From Thermohalobaculum sp039030715 (GTDB lineage Bacteria; Pseudomonadota; Alphaproteobacteria; Rhodobacterales; Rhodobacteraceae), in assembly GCA_039030715.1 (NCBI GenBank), contig JBCCDU010000009.1, forward strand, positions 11,354-75,353: a DNA stretch of 64,000 nucleotides. Direction: 5' to 3'. The translations under genes and the position numbers were made by a program. Shown here in pieces: positions 8,474 to 17,135 of this stretch. The notes below the pieces were generated by a model. It had not been told where the DNA came from, did no database searches, and was given only the letters and a program-made list of their open reading frames with translations. How positions within the stretch are numbered: the first letter of the stretch is position 1; every line of letters begins with the position of its first letter.

Positions 8474-10849
8474 GTGGCAGAATACAAAGTCGCGATTGTC
8501 GGTTCGGGGCCAGCGGGGACAAGTGCTGCGACCCGGGCGGCGGCGCTGGGACTGAGCCACGTGCTGCTCGAGCGCGCTGGCAATCTCAACAACACGCTGT
8601 TCAAATTCCAGAAGGGCAAGCCGGTCATGGCGACGCCCGACAGCCTGCCATTGCGTGCCGAAGTCGTCTTCGAAGCCGATGTGCGCGAAACCATCCTGCA
8701 GAACTGGGAGGACAGAGTCGCCGAGTCTGGCGTCAATGTCCGCCTGAACTCCGAAGTCAGTGCGATTGAGGGCGAGAAGGGAAACTTCACCGTCAAAATC
8801 GCCGATGGATCCGAAGTGACCGCGGAAACCGTCGTCATCGCCATCGGGCTGCAGGGCAATCTGCGCAAGATGGGCGTGCCGGGCGAAGAGAACGGACTGA
8901 CCCATTACCAACTCGACGATCCGGCGGATTACTGGGACAAGGATGTGGTGGTTATCGGCGCGGGCGATGCGGCTATCGAGAACGCGATCGGCCTCGCTAA
9001 CAACGAAAACCGCGTGACCATCGTCAACCGGAAACGTGAGTTTGCCCGCGCAAAACCCGGAAATATCAGCCAGATTCTCTCTGCCATTAAGGACGAGCGG
9101 ATCACCTGTGCCTATAATGCTAACCCGGTTTCGGTGCAGGACAACGCAATCACGCTGAAGGACCCGGATGGCGAACAGATCGTGCGTGCCGACCGGGTGA
9201 TCGCCCGTCTTGGGGCCATCGCTCCACGCAAATTCGTAGAGGATGTGGGTGGTGTCTTCGAGGAGGGCGCGCAGTTTCCCCGCGTGAACGAACAATACGA
9301 ATGCGACCGCCCCGGTGTCTATTTCGTCGGCGCGCTGGCAGGCTATCCCTTGATCAAACACTGCCTCAACCAGGGTTACGAGGTCATCCAGACCATCGCA
9401 GGTGACCCTGTTGAAGGCGCGGATATTGACGTGCTGCGCGAGACTTTCGCGCCGATCATCGCCGGGCGTCCGATGCAGGACGTGCTGGAGGATGTGAAAG
9501 CCTCGATCCCGCTCTTCGGCGATCTGACGATCCTGCAGTTGCGGGAATTCCTGTTGGAGGCCAGTGTTCACGCGCCCAAACTTGGCGCGCATATCATACG
9601 CAAAGGCGATGCGGGGGCCACGCTGTTCCTGGTGCTGCGCGGCTCGGTCGATATCCCGATCTCGGCCGAAACCCAGTTCACTTTGCCTCAGGGTGCGTTC
9701 TTTGGCGAGATGGGCTTGGTGATGGGGCGGCGACGCTCCTCCGACGCCATCGCGGGGGCCAATTGTGTGGTGATCGAAATCCCGCGCATGGCCGCGCTGA
9801 AACTGCTCGCAAGCTCGGAGGGTGCGCGCCGGACGCTGAACGACACGTTGGTGCTGCGCAAGTTCCAGACTTTCCTTGCCCCAACGATCACGGCGGAGGA
9901 TGTGCAGGAGATCCTCGCGACCTACGAAATCATTAAGTTCTCACGCGGGGAGATCCTGATCCAGGAAGGCGACCGCGAGGCGGATGCCTGCTTCCTGATC
10001 CAGTCGGGATCCTGCGCGGTCAGCCGCATGGTCGGCGATCAGGAAACGGTGATCAACTACGTGCCTGCCGGTGCCCTGCTTGGGGAAAGCGCGCTGCTGA
10101 CCGGCGCCCCACGTAATGCAACCGTGCGTGCAGCCGTGGGCGTCGAGGCGATCAAGATCGATGGCGCCCTTTTCCGTCAGTTGATGGACAAGAAACCCAA
10201 GCTGAAGGAAAAAGTCACCGAGATGTCGGAGCTGCGAGGCGCGCAAGCCGCACGACGCTCGGTCGAGAGCCGCGATAAAACCGCGGCTATCGATTTCCTG
10301 CTCGCCAACGGAATCGGCGAGGCGACGAACGCGATCATCATTGACAACACGCTCTGCGTGAATTGCGATTATTGCGAGAAAGCCTGCGCGGAGACGCATG
10401 ACGGCGTCACCCGCTTGCACCGGGCGCAGGGGCCGACGGTTGGTGATTTGCACATCCCGATCTCGTGCCGGCATTGCGAACATCCGCATTGCATGGCGGA
10501 TTGCCCGCCCAACGCGCTGCACCGCACCCCCTCCGGCGCCGTGGCGGTGGATGAAAGCTGCATAGGCTGTGGCAATTGCGTGCGCAACTGCCCCTACAAC
10601 GCGATTGAACTCAGCGCCCTGCCCGTCAAACGCGGCAATCTGCTGACGCAGCTTCTGTTCGGCTATGGCGACGCGCCGGGCCAGCGCGCGGCGCCCGTGA
10701 AGTCCAAGACCAATAAAGAAACCGCCCGGAAATGCGACCTCTGCGAGGATGTGACGGGCGGCCCCGCCTGTGTGCGCGCCTGCCCCACGGGGGCGGTGCT
10801 GCGGGTCGGGCCCGAAACGCTGTTCGAGCGTATTCAGGAGGCCCGCTGA
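8474..10849 (+). CDS. FAD/NAD(P) oxidoreductase with two cNMP-binding-like domains and four [4Fe-4S] sites
   Basis: A 791-residue cytoplasmic protein (no signal or TM) starting at GTG. Residues 1-320 form a thioredoxin-reductase-like flavoprotein: GSGPAGTSAAT at 10-20 for FAD and VVVIGAGDAAIEN at 158-170 for NAD(P)H. The CXXC redox pair of true thioredoxin reductases is absent. Residues about 345-460 and 475-585 are two Crp/PKA-type cyclic-nucleotide-binding folds; their phosphate-cassette regions read FFGEMG...RRRSSDA and LLGESALLTGAPRNATV. Residues 620-775 carry four ferredoxin motifs with 16 cysteines (628/631/634/638, 665/668/673/677, 696/699/702/706, 754/757/766/770), resembling electron-transfer subunits such as HybA/NrfC. 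Inferred role: pass electrons between NAD(P)H and the membrane partner encoded next, possibly under nucleotide control. Its TGA overlaps the next ATG. Confidence 0.85.
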   Translation: MAEYKVAIVGSGPAGTSAATRAAALGLSHVLLERAGNLNNTLFKFQKGKPVMATPDSLPLRAEVVFEADVRETILQNWEDRVAESGVNVRLNSEVSAIEGEKGNFTVKIADGSEVTAETVVIAIGLQGNLRKMGVPGEENGLTHYQLDDPADYWDKDVVVIGAGDAAIENAIGLANNENRVTIVNRKREFARAKPGNISQILSAIKDERITCAYNANPVSVQDNAITLKDPDGEQIVRADRVIARLGAIAPRKFVEDVGGVFEEGAQFPRVNEQYECDRPGVYFVGALAGYPLIKHCLNQGYEVIQTIAGDPVEGADIDVLRETFAPIIAGRPMQDVLEDVKASIPLFGDLTILQLREFLLEASVHAPKLGAHIIRKGDAGATLFLVLRGSVDIPISAETQFTLPQGAFFGEMGLVMGRRRSSDAIAGANCVVIEIPRMAALKLLASSEGARRTLNDTLVLRKFQTFLAPTITAEDVQEILATYEIIKFSRGEILIQEGDREADACFLIQSGSCAVSRMVGDQETVINYVPAGALLGESALLTGAPRNATVRAAVGVEAIKIDGALFRQLMDKKPKLKEKVTEMSELRGAQAARRSVESRDKTAAIDFLLANGIGEATNAIIIDNTLCVNCDYCEKACAETHDGVTRLHRAQGPTVGDLHIPISCRHCEHPHCMADCPPNALHRTPSGAVAVDESCIGCGNCVRNCPYNAIELSALPVKRGNLLTQLLFGYGDAPGQRAAPVKSKTNKETARKCDLCEDVTGGPACVRACPTGAVLRVGPETLFERIQEAR

Positions 10850-11715
10850 TGCGCATCCATCAGGGTTTTCTCGCCACCCGCTCCTGGCCCATGCTGGCGC
10901 TGATGCTCTGCCTGGCAGCGGCGGCGATGTTCATCTTCTATGCCCCGGAGGGGCGGCGCGACGGCTCCACCATAACCGGCTATGCGCTTGGTGGGCTGTC
11001 AGCGGCAATCGTAGTTTGGCTGGCATGGCTGGGCATCGCGAAACGGCGGTTTGCGTCCTCTGCCAGACGGCGCCGCGATAAGGTCTCGGCCCATGTTTGG
11101 CTCGGGCTCAGCCTGATTGTTCTGGTGGGTTTGCACAGCGGGTTTGTTTTCGACTGGTCCATCCACTCGCTCGCCTATGTGCTTCTGATCATCGTTGTTC
11201 TCTCGGGCATTTTCGGGATCTGGTGCTATGCCAGCGTACCGCGGCTGATGAACGCGAATGTCTCCTCGGCGATCGTCGAAAAGAAGCGCCCGGATATTTC
11301 GGATGTTGAACAACTCGAAATGGATATCGAGGAGATCGACCAGCGGATCGGTCGTGCCCTGCAGTTCCTGCCGGATGCTTTCCGCGCGCCCGTCAAGCTG
11401 AGTCTGGAACGCACGCGTATCGGTGGCGGTCTGTTCTCAATCCTGTCGGGCTCATCGCGCGGATGCGCCTCGGCCCGTGCGCTCGACCAGGTTAAGGCAT
11501 TGCAGGAGGGTCAGACTGCAGATGGCGAGGATGCGGCTCGCATTTCCGATCTGATCGCGGATCTGAACCGCAAGGCCGAGGTTGCCGCGTGCCTGCGCCG
11601 TGACACCCGGTACCGCGCCCTGCTCACCCTGTGGCTTTGGCTGCATGTGCCGATCACGCTGGCCCTGGTGGTCACGCTGATCGCGCATATCACTCTCGTA
11701 TTTTATTACTGGTAG
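10849..11715 (+). CDS. integral membrane protein, probable heme b/quinone-linked subunit
   Basis: A 288-residue protein with about five predicted membrane helices: residues 12-31, 40-60, two between about 75 and 125, and one at the C terminus (WLWLHVPITLALVVTLIAH). Histidines inside helices (SAHVWLG, VGLHSGF, LWLHVP, LIAHITL) could ligate b-type heme, as in cytochrome b561/ferric-reductase-like subunits. A polar loop of about 130 residues lies between the fourth and last helices. It is translationally coupled to the Fe-S flavoprotein upstream (TGATG overlap) and followed by the FHA-decaheme gene 4 bp later. This fits a membrane link between cytoplasmic and periplasmic redox proteins. No family is recognised with certainty. 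Confidence 0.65.
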   Translation: MRIHQGFLATRSWPMLALMLCLAAAAMFIFYAPEGRRDGSTITGYALGGLSAAIVVWLAWLGIAKRRFASSARRRRDKVSAHVWLGLSLIVLVGLHSGFVFDWSIHSLAYVLLIIVVLSGIFGIWCYASVPRLMNANVSSAIVEKKRPDISDVEQLEMDIEEIDQRIGRALQFLPDAFRAPVKLSLERTRIGGGLFSILSGSSRGCASARALDQVKALQEGQTADGEDAARISDLIADLNRKAEVAACLRRDTRYRALLTLWLWLHVPITLALVVTLIAHITLVFYYW

Positions 11716-11719
11716 GCCC

Positions 11720-13558
11720 ATGCGGATCCTCCTCGTAACACAACGAACCCGGGCCGGCAGCGACGAGACTTCGCAACGTGAAACGGTGCTGGATCACGAC
11801 CCGATCCGGATCGGGCGCGGCAGCCCGATGGAGATCAACCTCCCCGAAATCGATGTCGATTATCACCACGCAACGCTGAGCAACGAAGGCGGCGATCTGA
11901 CCCTTGCCGCCGTCGGTGAAAACGGCCTGACGGTCGGCAAGAAACGCCAGCAATCGGTGGTTCTGAGCCCCGGCGCCAGCGTGGATATCGGGCGTTACCG
12001 CTTCACCACCGAAGCCGGACGCGATGGGGCCGATCATGTGCTGGTCATGCAGGTCATGCCGCCCCAGCCGTTGAAGACACGGCGCGAGAAGCGCGCGCTG
12101 GCGGATGTGCTGCCCGGACGCCGCGCCATGGCATGGGTGTTCTGCTTGGCCATTCTGGGCGCGCTGATCGCCTGGCCGCTGCTTAACTCTCTCACCCGCG
12201 AAGCGCCAGCCGATGGCGAGATAGTGGTCACCCAGATCGAGGAGGGCGAGGTACGCGCGCCTCATCCGACCGAGGCGCTGTGGTCCTCGGGCCCAATGTC
12301 GGAGGCCCATGCCGGGATCGGCGGCGATTGCGGTGCCTGCCACCAGCGGCCGTTCGAGAAAACCCAGAACACCGCTTGCCTGAGTTGCCATGCGACCACC
12401 ACCAATCACGCAGCCCCGGCAGATCACCCGCTGGCGAGCCTGGAGGGCGCGCGCTGCGCCGATTGCCATAAAGAACATAACGGCGGCAAACGCCCGGTGG
12501 TGGCGGCTTCGACCGGCTGCACCAATTGCCACGCGGACATCGCGAGCGTCGCGCCGACCACCAACCTGCGCCCGATCAGCGGCTTTGTCGCCGATCATCC
12601 CAATTTCGAGCCTGCAATCATCACCGAGGTTGCACGCGGCGAGGACGGTAGGTTGAAGCCCGTTCTGATCCCGCGCCCCTTCCCCAAGGACGCGGTGTTG
12701 CAAGAGCTTTCGGGCCTGCGCTTCCCGCATGACAAGCACCTGGCCGAAGATGGCGTGGCGCTTCTGACCGGCAAGCAACCGCTCGCCTGCAAGGACTGTC
12801 ACCAAACCGAGGCGGACGGCAACCTGATGCGTCCGATCAAGATGGAGCGTGATTGCGGTGGCTGCCATGTGATGGAATTTGCGCCCGCAGGCACTGCCAT
12901 CGCCCTGCCTCACGCGGACGAGGCCGGGATTGCAGAGATCGTCCTCGGCTATTTCCAGGCGCGGGTCGCGGAAGGATCGGCGCAGGTCGCAGCCGAACGT
13001 TCCAGCGGCCGACGCCGCCTGGGTGGCAAGGCGACCCGTGTCGCGGGCACCGCGTTGACCGACGCCTGGGCCGAAGAGGAGACCCAGCGGCAGCTCGACG
13101 CGATCTTCGGCGTAAGGCTGTGCGCCACGTGCCACGAAGCGCAGAAAGTCGAGGACATCTCCATAGCCTCCGGCTGGCTTGTCCAGCCCGCACTGTTGCA
13201 GCGTCACTGGATGCAGCGAGCCGAGTTTTCGCACAAGCGCCATGAGGAGATGGATTGCGCAGGCTGCCACGCGGCGGAGCAGTCGAAATCCGCGACCGAT
13301 GTGCTGATGCCGGAGATCTCGGTATGCGTGGAGTGCCACAATGTGGAGGGCGCGGGTGACCCACTGCTCGAATTCTTCAAGGGGCTGGCCGCTGGCGAGG
13401 CGAACGCGCAGACGGCCCCTGCCCCGGCCAATGTCAAAGCAAAGCCCGCCCCCGCGGAATGCGTGACCTGTCACGGTTTCCATCTGGAGGGTCAGGAACC
13501 GATGTCGCCGGCCCATGCCGCTGCCTATCGCGAGCTGGTGGGGACGGGCGGGCAGTAG
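11720..13558 (+). CDS. FHA domain-TM-decaheme c-type cytochrome fusion
   Basis: A 612-residue single-pass membrane protein. Residues about 20-100 form a forkhead-associated domain with the expected key residues: IGRGS (31-35), His49-His50 in place of the usual S-x-x-H, and ENGLTVG (67-73). A basic stretch (RREKR, GRR) precedes one membrane helix at about 137-156, so the FHA domain should be cytoplasmic and the rest periplasmic. Ten CXXCH motifs follow, starting at Cys204, 220, 246, 267, 357, 379, 468, 513, 536 and 581. FHA domains bind phosphothreonine peptides, so the architecture suggests a phosphorylation-sensitive anchor on a periplasmic electron carrier. I know of no characterised protein with this layout. 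Confidence 0.85.
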   Translation: MRILLVTQRTRAGSDETSQRETVLDHDPIRIGRGSPMEINLPEIDVDYHHATLSNEGGDLTLAAVGENGLTVGKKRQQSVVLSPGASVDIGRYRFTTEAGRDGADHVLVMQVMPPQPLKTRREKRALADVLPGRRAMAWVFCLAILGALIAWPLLNSLTREAPADGEIVVTQIEEGEVRAPHPTEALWSSGPMSEAHAGIGGDCGACHQRPFEKTQNTACLSCHATTTNHAAPADHPLASLEGARCADCHKEHNGGKRPVVAASTGCTNCHADIASVAPTTNLRPISGFVADHPNFEPAIITEVARGEDGRLKPVLIPRPFPKDAVLQELSGLRFPHDKHLAEDGVALLTGKQPLACKDCHQTEADGNLMRPIKMERDCGGCHVMEFAPAGTAIALPHADEAGIAEIVLGYFQARVAEGSAQVAAERSSGRRRLGGKATRVAGTALTDAWAEEETQRQLDAIFGVRLCATCHEAQKVEDISIASGWLVQPALLQRHWMQRAEFSHKRHEEMDCAGCHAAEQSKSATDVLMPEISVCVECHNVEGAGDPLLEFFKGLAAGEANAQTAPAPANVKAKPAPAECVTCHGFHLEGQEPMSPAHAAAYRELVGTGGQ

Positions 13559-13621
13559 AGCCCGGTGACGAATGGTACATACGCGCCCGACACCCGGTGA
13601 TAGGCCGGAGATCAGGCGCAG

Positions 13622-13661
13622 TGGGGTGAAAACCCCAGGCGCAACAGGCCCTTGACGGGCC
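13622..13661 (+). other. two tandem hairpins in the intercistronic gap
   Basis: The 120-bp gap between the decaheme gene and the next cytochrome gene holds two perfect hairpins: TGGGGT-GAAA-ACCCCA (13622-13637) and GGCCC-TTGAC-GGGCC (13647-13661). The second ends 10 bp before the AGGGAGA ribosome-binding site of the next gene. There is no U-run, so they are not simple terminators. RNA processing, stability or attenuation between the two halves of the operon is possible. CCCGGTGA also repeats directly at 13561-13568 and 13593-13600. Confidence 0.35.
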
Positions 13662-13678
13662 GGAACAGGGAGACAGGC

Positions 13679-15022
13679 ATGCGCGGACGGATGGGCGCTA
13701 TCCTGAGACCAAGTCTGATAATCGGCTTCATCGCCGCTGCGATTGCAGGACTTCCCGGCGAGACCGAGGCACGACCAGCCAAGGCGGTCGGTGCCATGAC
13801 CTGCGGCAGCGCAACCTGCCATTCAGCGGACAAACCCTGGCCGAACTCCTCGGTCACACAGCGCGAATTCGTCGTCTGGAAGGAAAAAGATCCTCATGCG
13901 AAAGCTTGGCAGACACTGACCACCCCCAAGGCGCAGGGGATCTCGCGCAAACTGGGGATGGGCGATGCCAGCCAGGCCCCGCTTTGCCTGTCCTGCCATT
14001 CCTACAAACCCGAGCCGCACGAGATCGAGACGACTTTCGACCATACCTTGGGTGTGAGTTGCGAGGGATGTCATGGCCCGGCCTCCAATTGGTTGGGGGT
14101 GCATCAGACGGGCCTCTATTTCTATCAACGCAATATCGACGAGGGGATGTATCCCACCACCGATCCGCGCAAACGGGCCGAGCTTTGCCTCTCATGCCAT
14201 GTCGGCACGACCGAGAAATTCGTCAGCCACAAAATGCTGGCCGTGGGCCATCCGCGCCTGCCGTTCGAGTTGGGCTTCTACAGCTGGTTCAGCGAAGGCA
14301 CGCCGGGCAACGTCTCGAATTACTCGCACTTCAAGGTGGACGACGACTATCTGCAGCGCAAACCCTGGCCCTTTGGTGTACGGGTTTGGGCAGTAGGACA
14401 GGCGATCCAAGCGCGTCAGTTGCTTAATCTGCTCGTGCATCCCGAGGTTGGCGACAAGGGGCTGTTCCCCGAATTCGCATTCTTTGAATGCCATTCCTGC
14501 CACAACAAGGAACTGGACGGCACGGGTTCGGCCGGCACGCTGGGTTTGCCGCGCCTGAATGACGCCAATCTCTATTTCGTCGAAGTGGCTGCCAGCCTGG
14601 TGGATCGCAGGCTCGCCAGCTCGATCCGGCAGGAGATCCAGGCACTCCGCTCGGCCGAAGGCCAGGGCTGGCCCGCGATCCGTGCCGTGTCGCGACGCCT
14701 GAACGGACGTTTGGAGCAACTGATCTCGAAGCTGGAGAGCCACCGCTACACCGTGCGCGATACCGAACGTGCGATCCGGGCCATCGCCAAGGGGTCCGAA
14801 CGCGGTGTCTTCAACAGCTATGCCGCCGCCGAGCAGGCGGTCCTCGCCGCCGGATCCTTGGTGGACGAGCTCGATAAACTCGAGGAGCTGAGCCCAAGCG
14901 AGGTTCAAGCTGCTCAATCCGCGATCTCCCGGGGCCTCGCCGCCTTCGTTTCGGTGGATCAATACCGTTCGGGGGAATTGCGAGCCGCGCTTCGTGATGT
15001 CGCGCGGATCACGACCCAATGA
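13679..15022 (+). CDS. periplasmic pentaheme c-type cytochrome, paralogue of the 7084 gene
   Basis: A 447-residue exported cytochrome with a signal peptide (LRPSLIIGFIAAAIAGLPG, cleavage near TEARP). It has the same plan as the cytochrome at 7084: a CX4CH first heme (CGSATCH), then CLSCH, CEGCH, CLSCH and CHSCH. Landmarks are shared: FVVWKEKDPHAKAW versus FTVWHDKDPHSKSY, GVRVWAVG versus GVRTWAVG, and LFPEFAFFECHSC versus FFPEFAFFDCNTC. A helical heme-free C terminus follows. The start ATG 13679 has AGGGAGA about 5 bases upstream. Two copies in one operon imply a tandem or heterodimeric role. Substrate unknown. Confidence 0.83.
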   Translation: MRGRMGAILRPSLIIGFIAAAIAGLPGETEARPAKAVGAMTCGSATCHSADKPWPNSSVTQREFVVWKEKDPHAKAWQTLTTPKAQGISRKLGMGDASQAPLCLSCHSYKPEPHEIETTFDHTLGVSCEGCHGPASNWLGVHQTGLYFYQRNIDEGMYPTTDPRKRAELCLSCHVGTTEKFVSHKMLAVGHPRLPFELGFYSWFSEGTPGNVSNYSHFKVDDDYLQRKPWPFGVRVWAVGQAIQARQLLNLLVHPEVGDKGLFPEFAFFECHSCHNKELDGTGSAGTLGLPRLNDANLYFVEVAASLVDRRLASSIRQEIQALRSAEGQGWPAIRAVSRRLNGRLEQLISKLESHRYTVRDTERAIRAIAKGSERGVFNSYAAAEQAVLAAGSLVDELDKLEELSPSEVQAAQSAISRGLAAFVSVDQYRSGELRAALRDVARITTQ

Positions 15023-15060
15023 CCCGCCCCGCAGGCGGGCAGATCGATAGGAGCAGACCG

Positions 15061-17130
15061 ATGGCCCCGAAGATGGCCCCGAAAACGATACCTGGGAAAT
15101 CCTTTATGACCAGAACGCTGATCGGCGTCGGCACAGCGGCGCTGAGCACCCTGTTGATCGCATCCCCGGCGGCTGCCCAGTTCCAATGGGAAAGCGCGCC
15201 GCAGGAGTCGTCGGCAGGCGATAGCGTAATCACATTCGAGGCGGATCCCGCGCTCAAACAACAGGTTCTGGACTATCTGGAGGGCCGCGCATCGGACAGC
15301 CCGCGCCAGGCAGGACAGGCCGCGATCCCGGCTGCGAACGCGGCTGCGGGCGGTTACTTGCCGCCGGGAAGCGACACGTTGCAGGCCACGGCACTGGCGC
15401 TGGAGCCAGTGGATACCGTGCCCCTGTCAGTGGCCGAGCAGAACGAACTGGTGGTCCCCCGCGATCCCCATGTCGCGGCATACAAAACCTCACCCTTCCC
15501 CTCGGCGGTGCAATGCGCCGAATGTCACCAGAAAATCTTCTGGGAATGGGCGTCTTCGAACCACGCCTATGCCTCGGTCAGCCCGATGTTCCATAAGTTC
15601 GAACAGCGGCTGAACACGCTGGCATCCGGCACGGTCGGCACTTTCTGTGTGCGGTGCCACCAGCAGATCGGCACCCAGTTGGGCGAACAGCGCGAGACCC
15701 CGTTGTGGGAGCGCAGCCAGATTGCCCGCGAGGGCATTACCTGTGTGACCTGCCACCGCGTCGGCGCCTCCTTTGCCAAGGTGAATGGCGAACGTCACGT
15801 CCGCCCCGGCACCATTTACGAACCGATGATCGGTGCGGGAAATGCGCCTGGCATTGCGGAGGTTCTGGCGGATCAGGATCGCTATCGCGTCTCGAAAAAT
15901 CTCGACGAAGAAGGTTCGCCGATCCACACGGCGGCCATCGAGTTCGAAGATATCAGCCGCTCGGAATTTTGTATCTCGTGCCACCAGGTGGCGGTGCATC
16001 CCGGCATCAAGCTTGAGGTTGTGTATGAGCAATACCGCGCCTCCCCCGCCGCAGCCGAGGGCATCACCTGCCAGGCCTGCCATATGGGCAAGAAACAGGG
16101 TGTGGCGCTGGAGCATGACAACTACGAGAAATGGCCTGTGGCCATCGTGAACGGCCGCATCGTCGGCGACCCGAACCGGGATCATCACAACCACGCCTTC
16201 TATGGCCCGGGCTATCCGATTGCCCATCCCGGCGTCTTCCCTTTCAATCCGCGCGGTCTGAAATGGAAGATCACCGAATGGCTTCAGTTCAACCACCGCG
16301 AACCCTGGGGCGTGCCGGATTGGGAGGATCAACTGGCCGAGGGCCTGATCCCCGCCCCGGACTTCCCGGAGGTCTGGTCCAAGCGTGTGGATCGCGAAAC
16401 CGCACGCTATGTCGTCGATCAGAACACCCGCCTGCTGGAACTGAAACGCCAGGACCGCATCGCGGTGATGGAGAACGGCAGCCGCATCGACGGTCCGTTC
16501 TTCGAAAACGGTCCGCCGAAAGTGGGCAAGAGGTTCAAGTTCCGCTATCGCATCACCAACACGGATGAGGGGCACAACCTGCCCTCGGGCTCGCTCGGCG
16601 CTCAGCCCGAGATCTGGGCGAACGTGGTACTGACCGACCCGGATGGCGAGATCGTCTTCGAGTCGGGCTACACGGACAGCATCGGCGACATGGTTGACCT
16701 GCACTCGACCGACCTCGCCGCCGGCAAGATCGAACATGACGATCAGCTTGTGAACCTGCAGACCAAGTTCCTGGTGACCAGCCTCAAAGGGCCGGATCGC
16801 GAGATGTATCTGCCGGTCAACTTCGATGTCGACCAGATCCCGCATATCCGTCCTTCGGGCGTGCCAAGCTCGGTCCTGAACCACCCGCCGCTGATCCGGA
16901 TGGAGGGGCGCTCGATCCCGCCGCTGGGCTGGCGCGATGCGGATTACGTGGTGGACGGGGATCTTCTGACCAAGCCCGGCACTTACCGCCTGAGCTTCCG
17001 GATGCGCAGCCGGGCCGAGCCGATGTATTTCATGCGCTTCGTGCTCGCGACCGCCGAGATGGAGCGCACGATGAACGAATGGATGCTCGACTTCCACAGT
17101 TCCGCGGTCGAGTTCGAGGTGACGGAGTGA
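15061..17130 (+). CDS. large multiheme c-type cytochrome with C-terminal beta domain
   Basis: A 689-residue exported protein. The start ATG 15061 has AGGAG seven bases upstream; ATG 15106 is an alternative that would begin directly at the signal peptide (LIGVGTAALSTLLIASPAAA). Five CXXCH motifs start at about Cys152 (CAECH), 196 (CVRCH), 228 (CVTCH), 304 (CISCH) and 337 (CQACH). His-rich segments between them could supply distal ligands. From about residue 480 the sequence turns beta-rich (RFKFRYRITNTDEGHNLPSG), suggesting a sandwich domain. By size and position it could be a terminal catalytic or surface-facing cytochrome. Function not recognised. Confidence 0.8.
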   Translation: MAPKMAPKTIPGKSFMTRTLIGVGTAALSTLLIASPAAAQFQWESAPQESSAGDSVITFEADPALKQQVLDYLEGRASDSPRQAGQAAIPAANAAAGGYLPPGSDTLQATALALEPVDTVPLSVAEQNELVVPRDPHVAAYKTSPFPSAVQCAECHQKIFWEWASSNHAYASVSPMFHKFEQRLNTLASGTVGTFCVRCHQQIGTQLGEQRETPLWERSQIAREGITCVTCHRVGASFAKVNGERHVRPGTIYEPMIGAGNAPGIAEVLADQDRYRVSKNLDEEGSPIHTAAIEFEDISRSEFCISCHQVAVHPGIKLEVVYEQYRASPAAAEGITCQACHMGKKQGVALEHDNYEKWPVAIVNGRIVGDPNRDHHNHAFYGPGYPIAHPGVFPFNPRGLKWKITEWLQFNHREPWGVPDWEDQLAEGLIPAPDFPEVWSKRVDRETARYVVDQNTRLLELKRQDRIAVMENGSRIDGPFFENGPPKVGKRFKFRYRITNTDEGHNLPSGSLGAQPEIWANVVLTDPDGEIVFESGYTDSIGDMVDLHSTDLAAGKIEHDDQLVNLQTKFLVTSLKGPDREMYLPVNFDVDQIPHIRPSGVPSSVLNHPPLIRMEGRSIPPLGWRDADYVVDGDLLTKPGTYRLSFRMRSRAEPMYFMRFVLATAEMERTMNEWMLDFHSSAVEFEVTE

Positions 17131-17135
17131 GGGGG

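Noticed and set aside
11690..13822. A 710-codon open frame antisense to the FHA-decaheme gene
   Set aside because: The plus strand encodes clear FHA, TM and ten CXXCH motifs; the antisense frame is low-complexity, with no domain, and is a GC-rich shadow. The same holds for long antisense frames at 8390-9592, 15490-17097 and 18553-20151.
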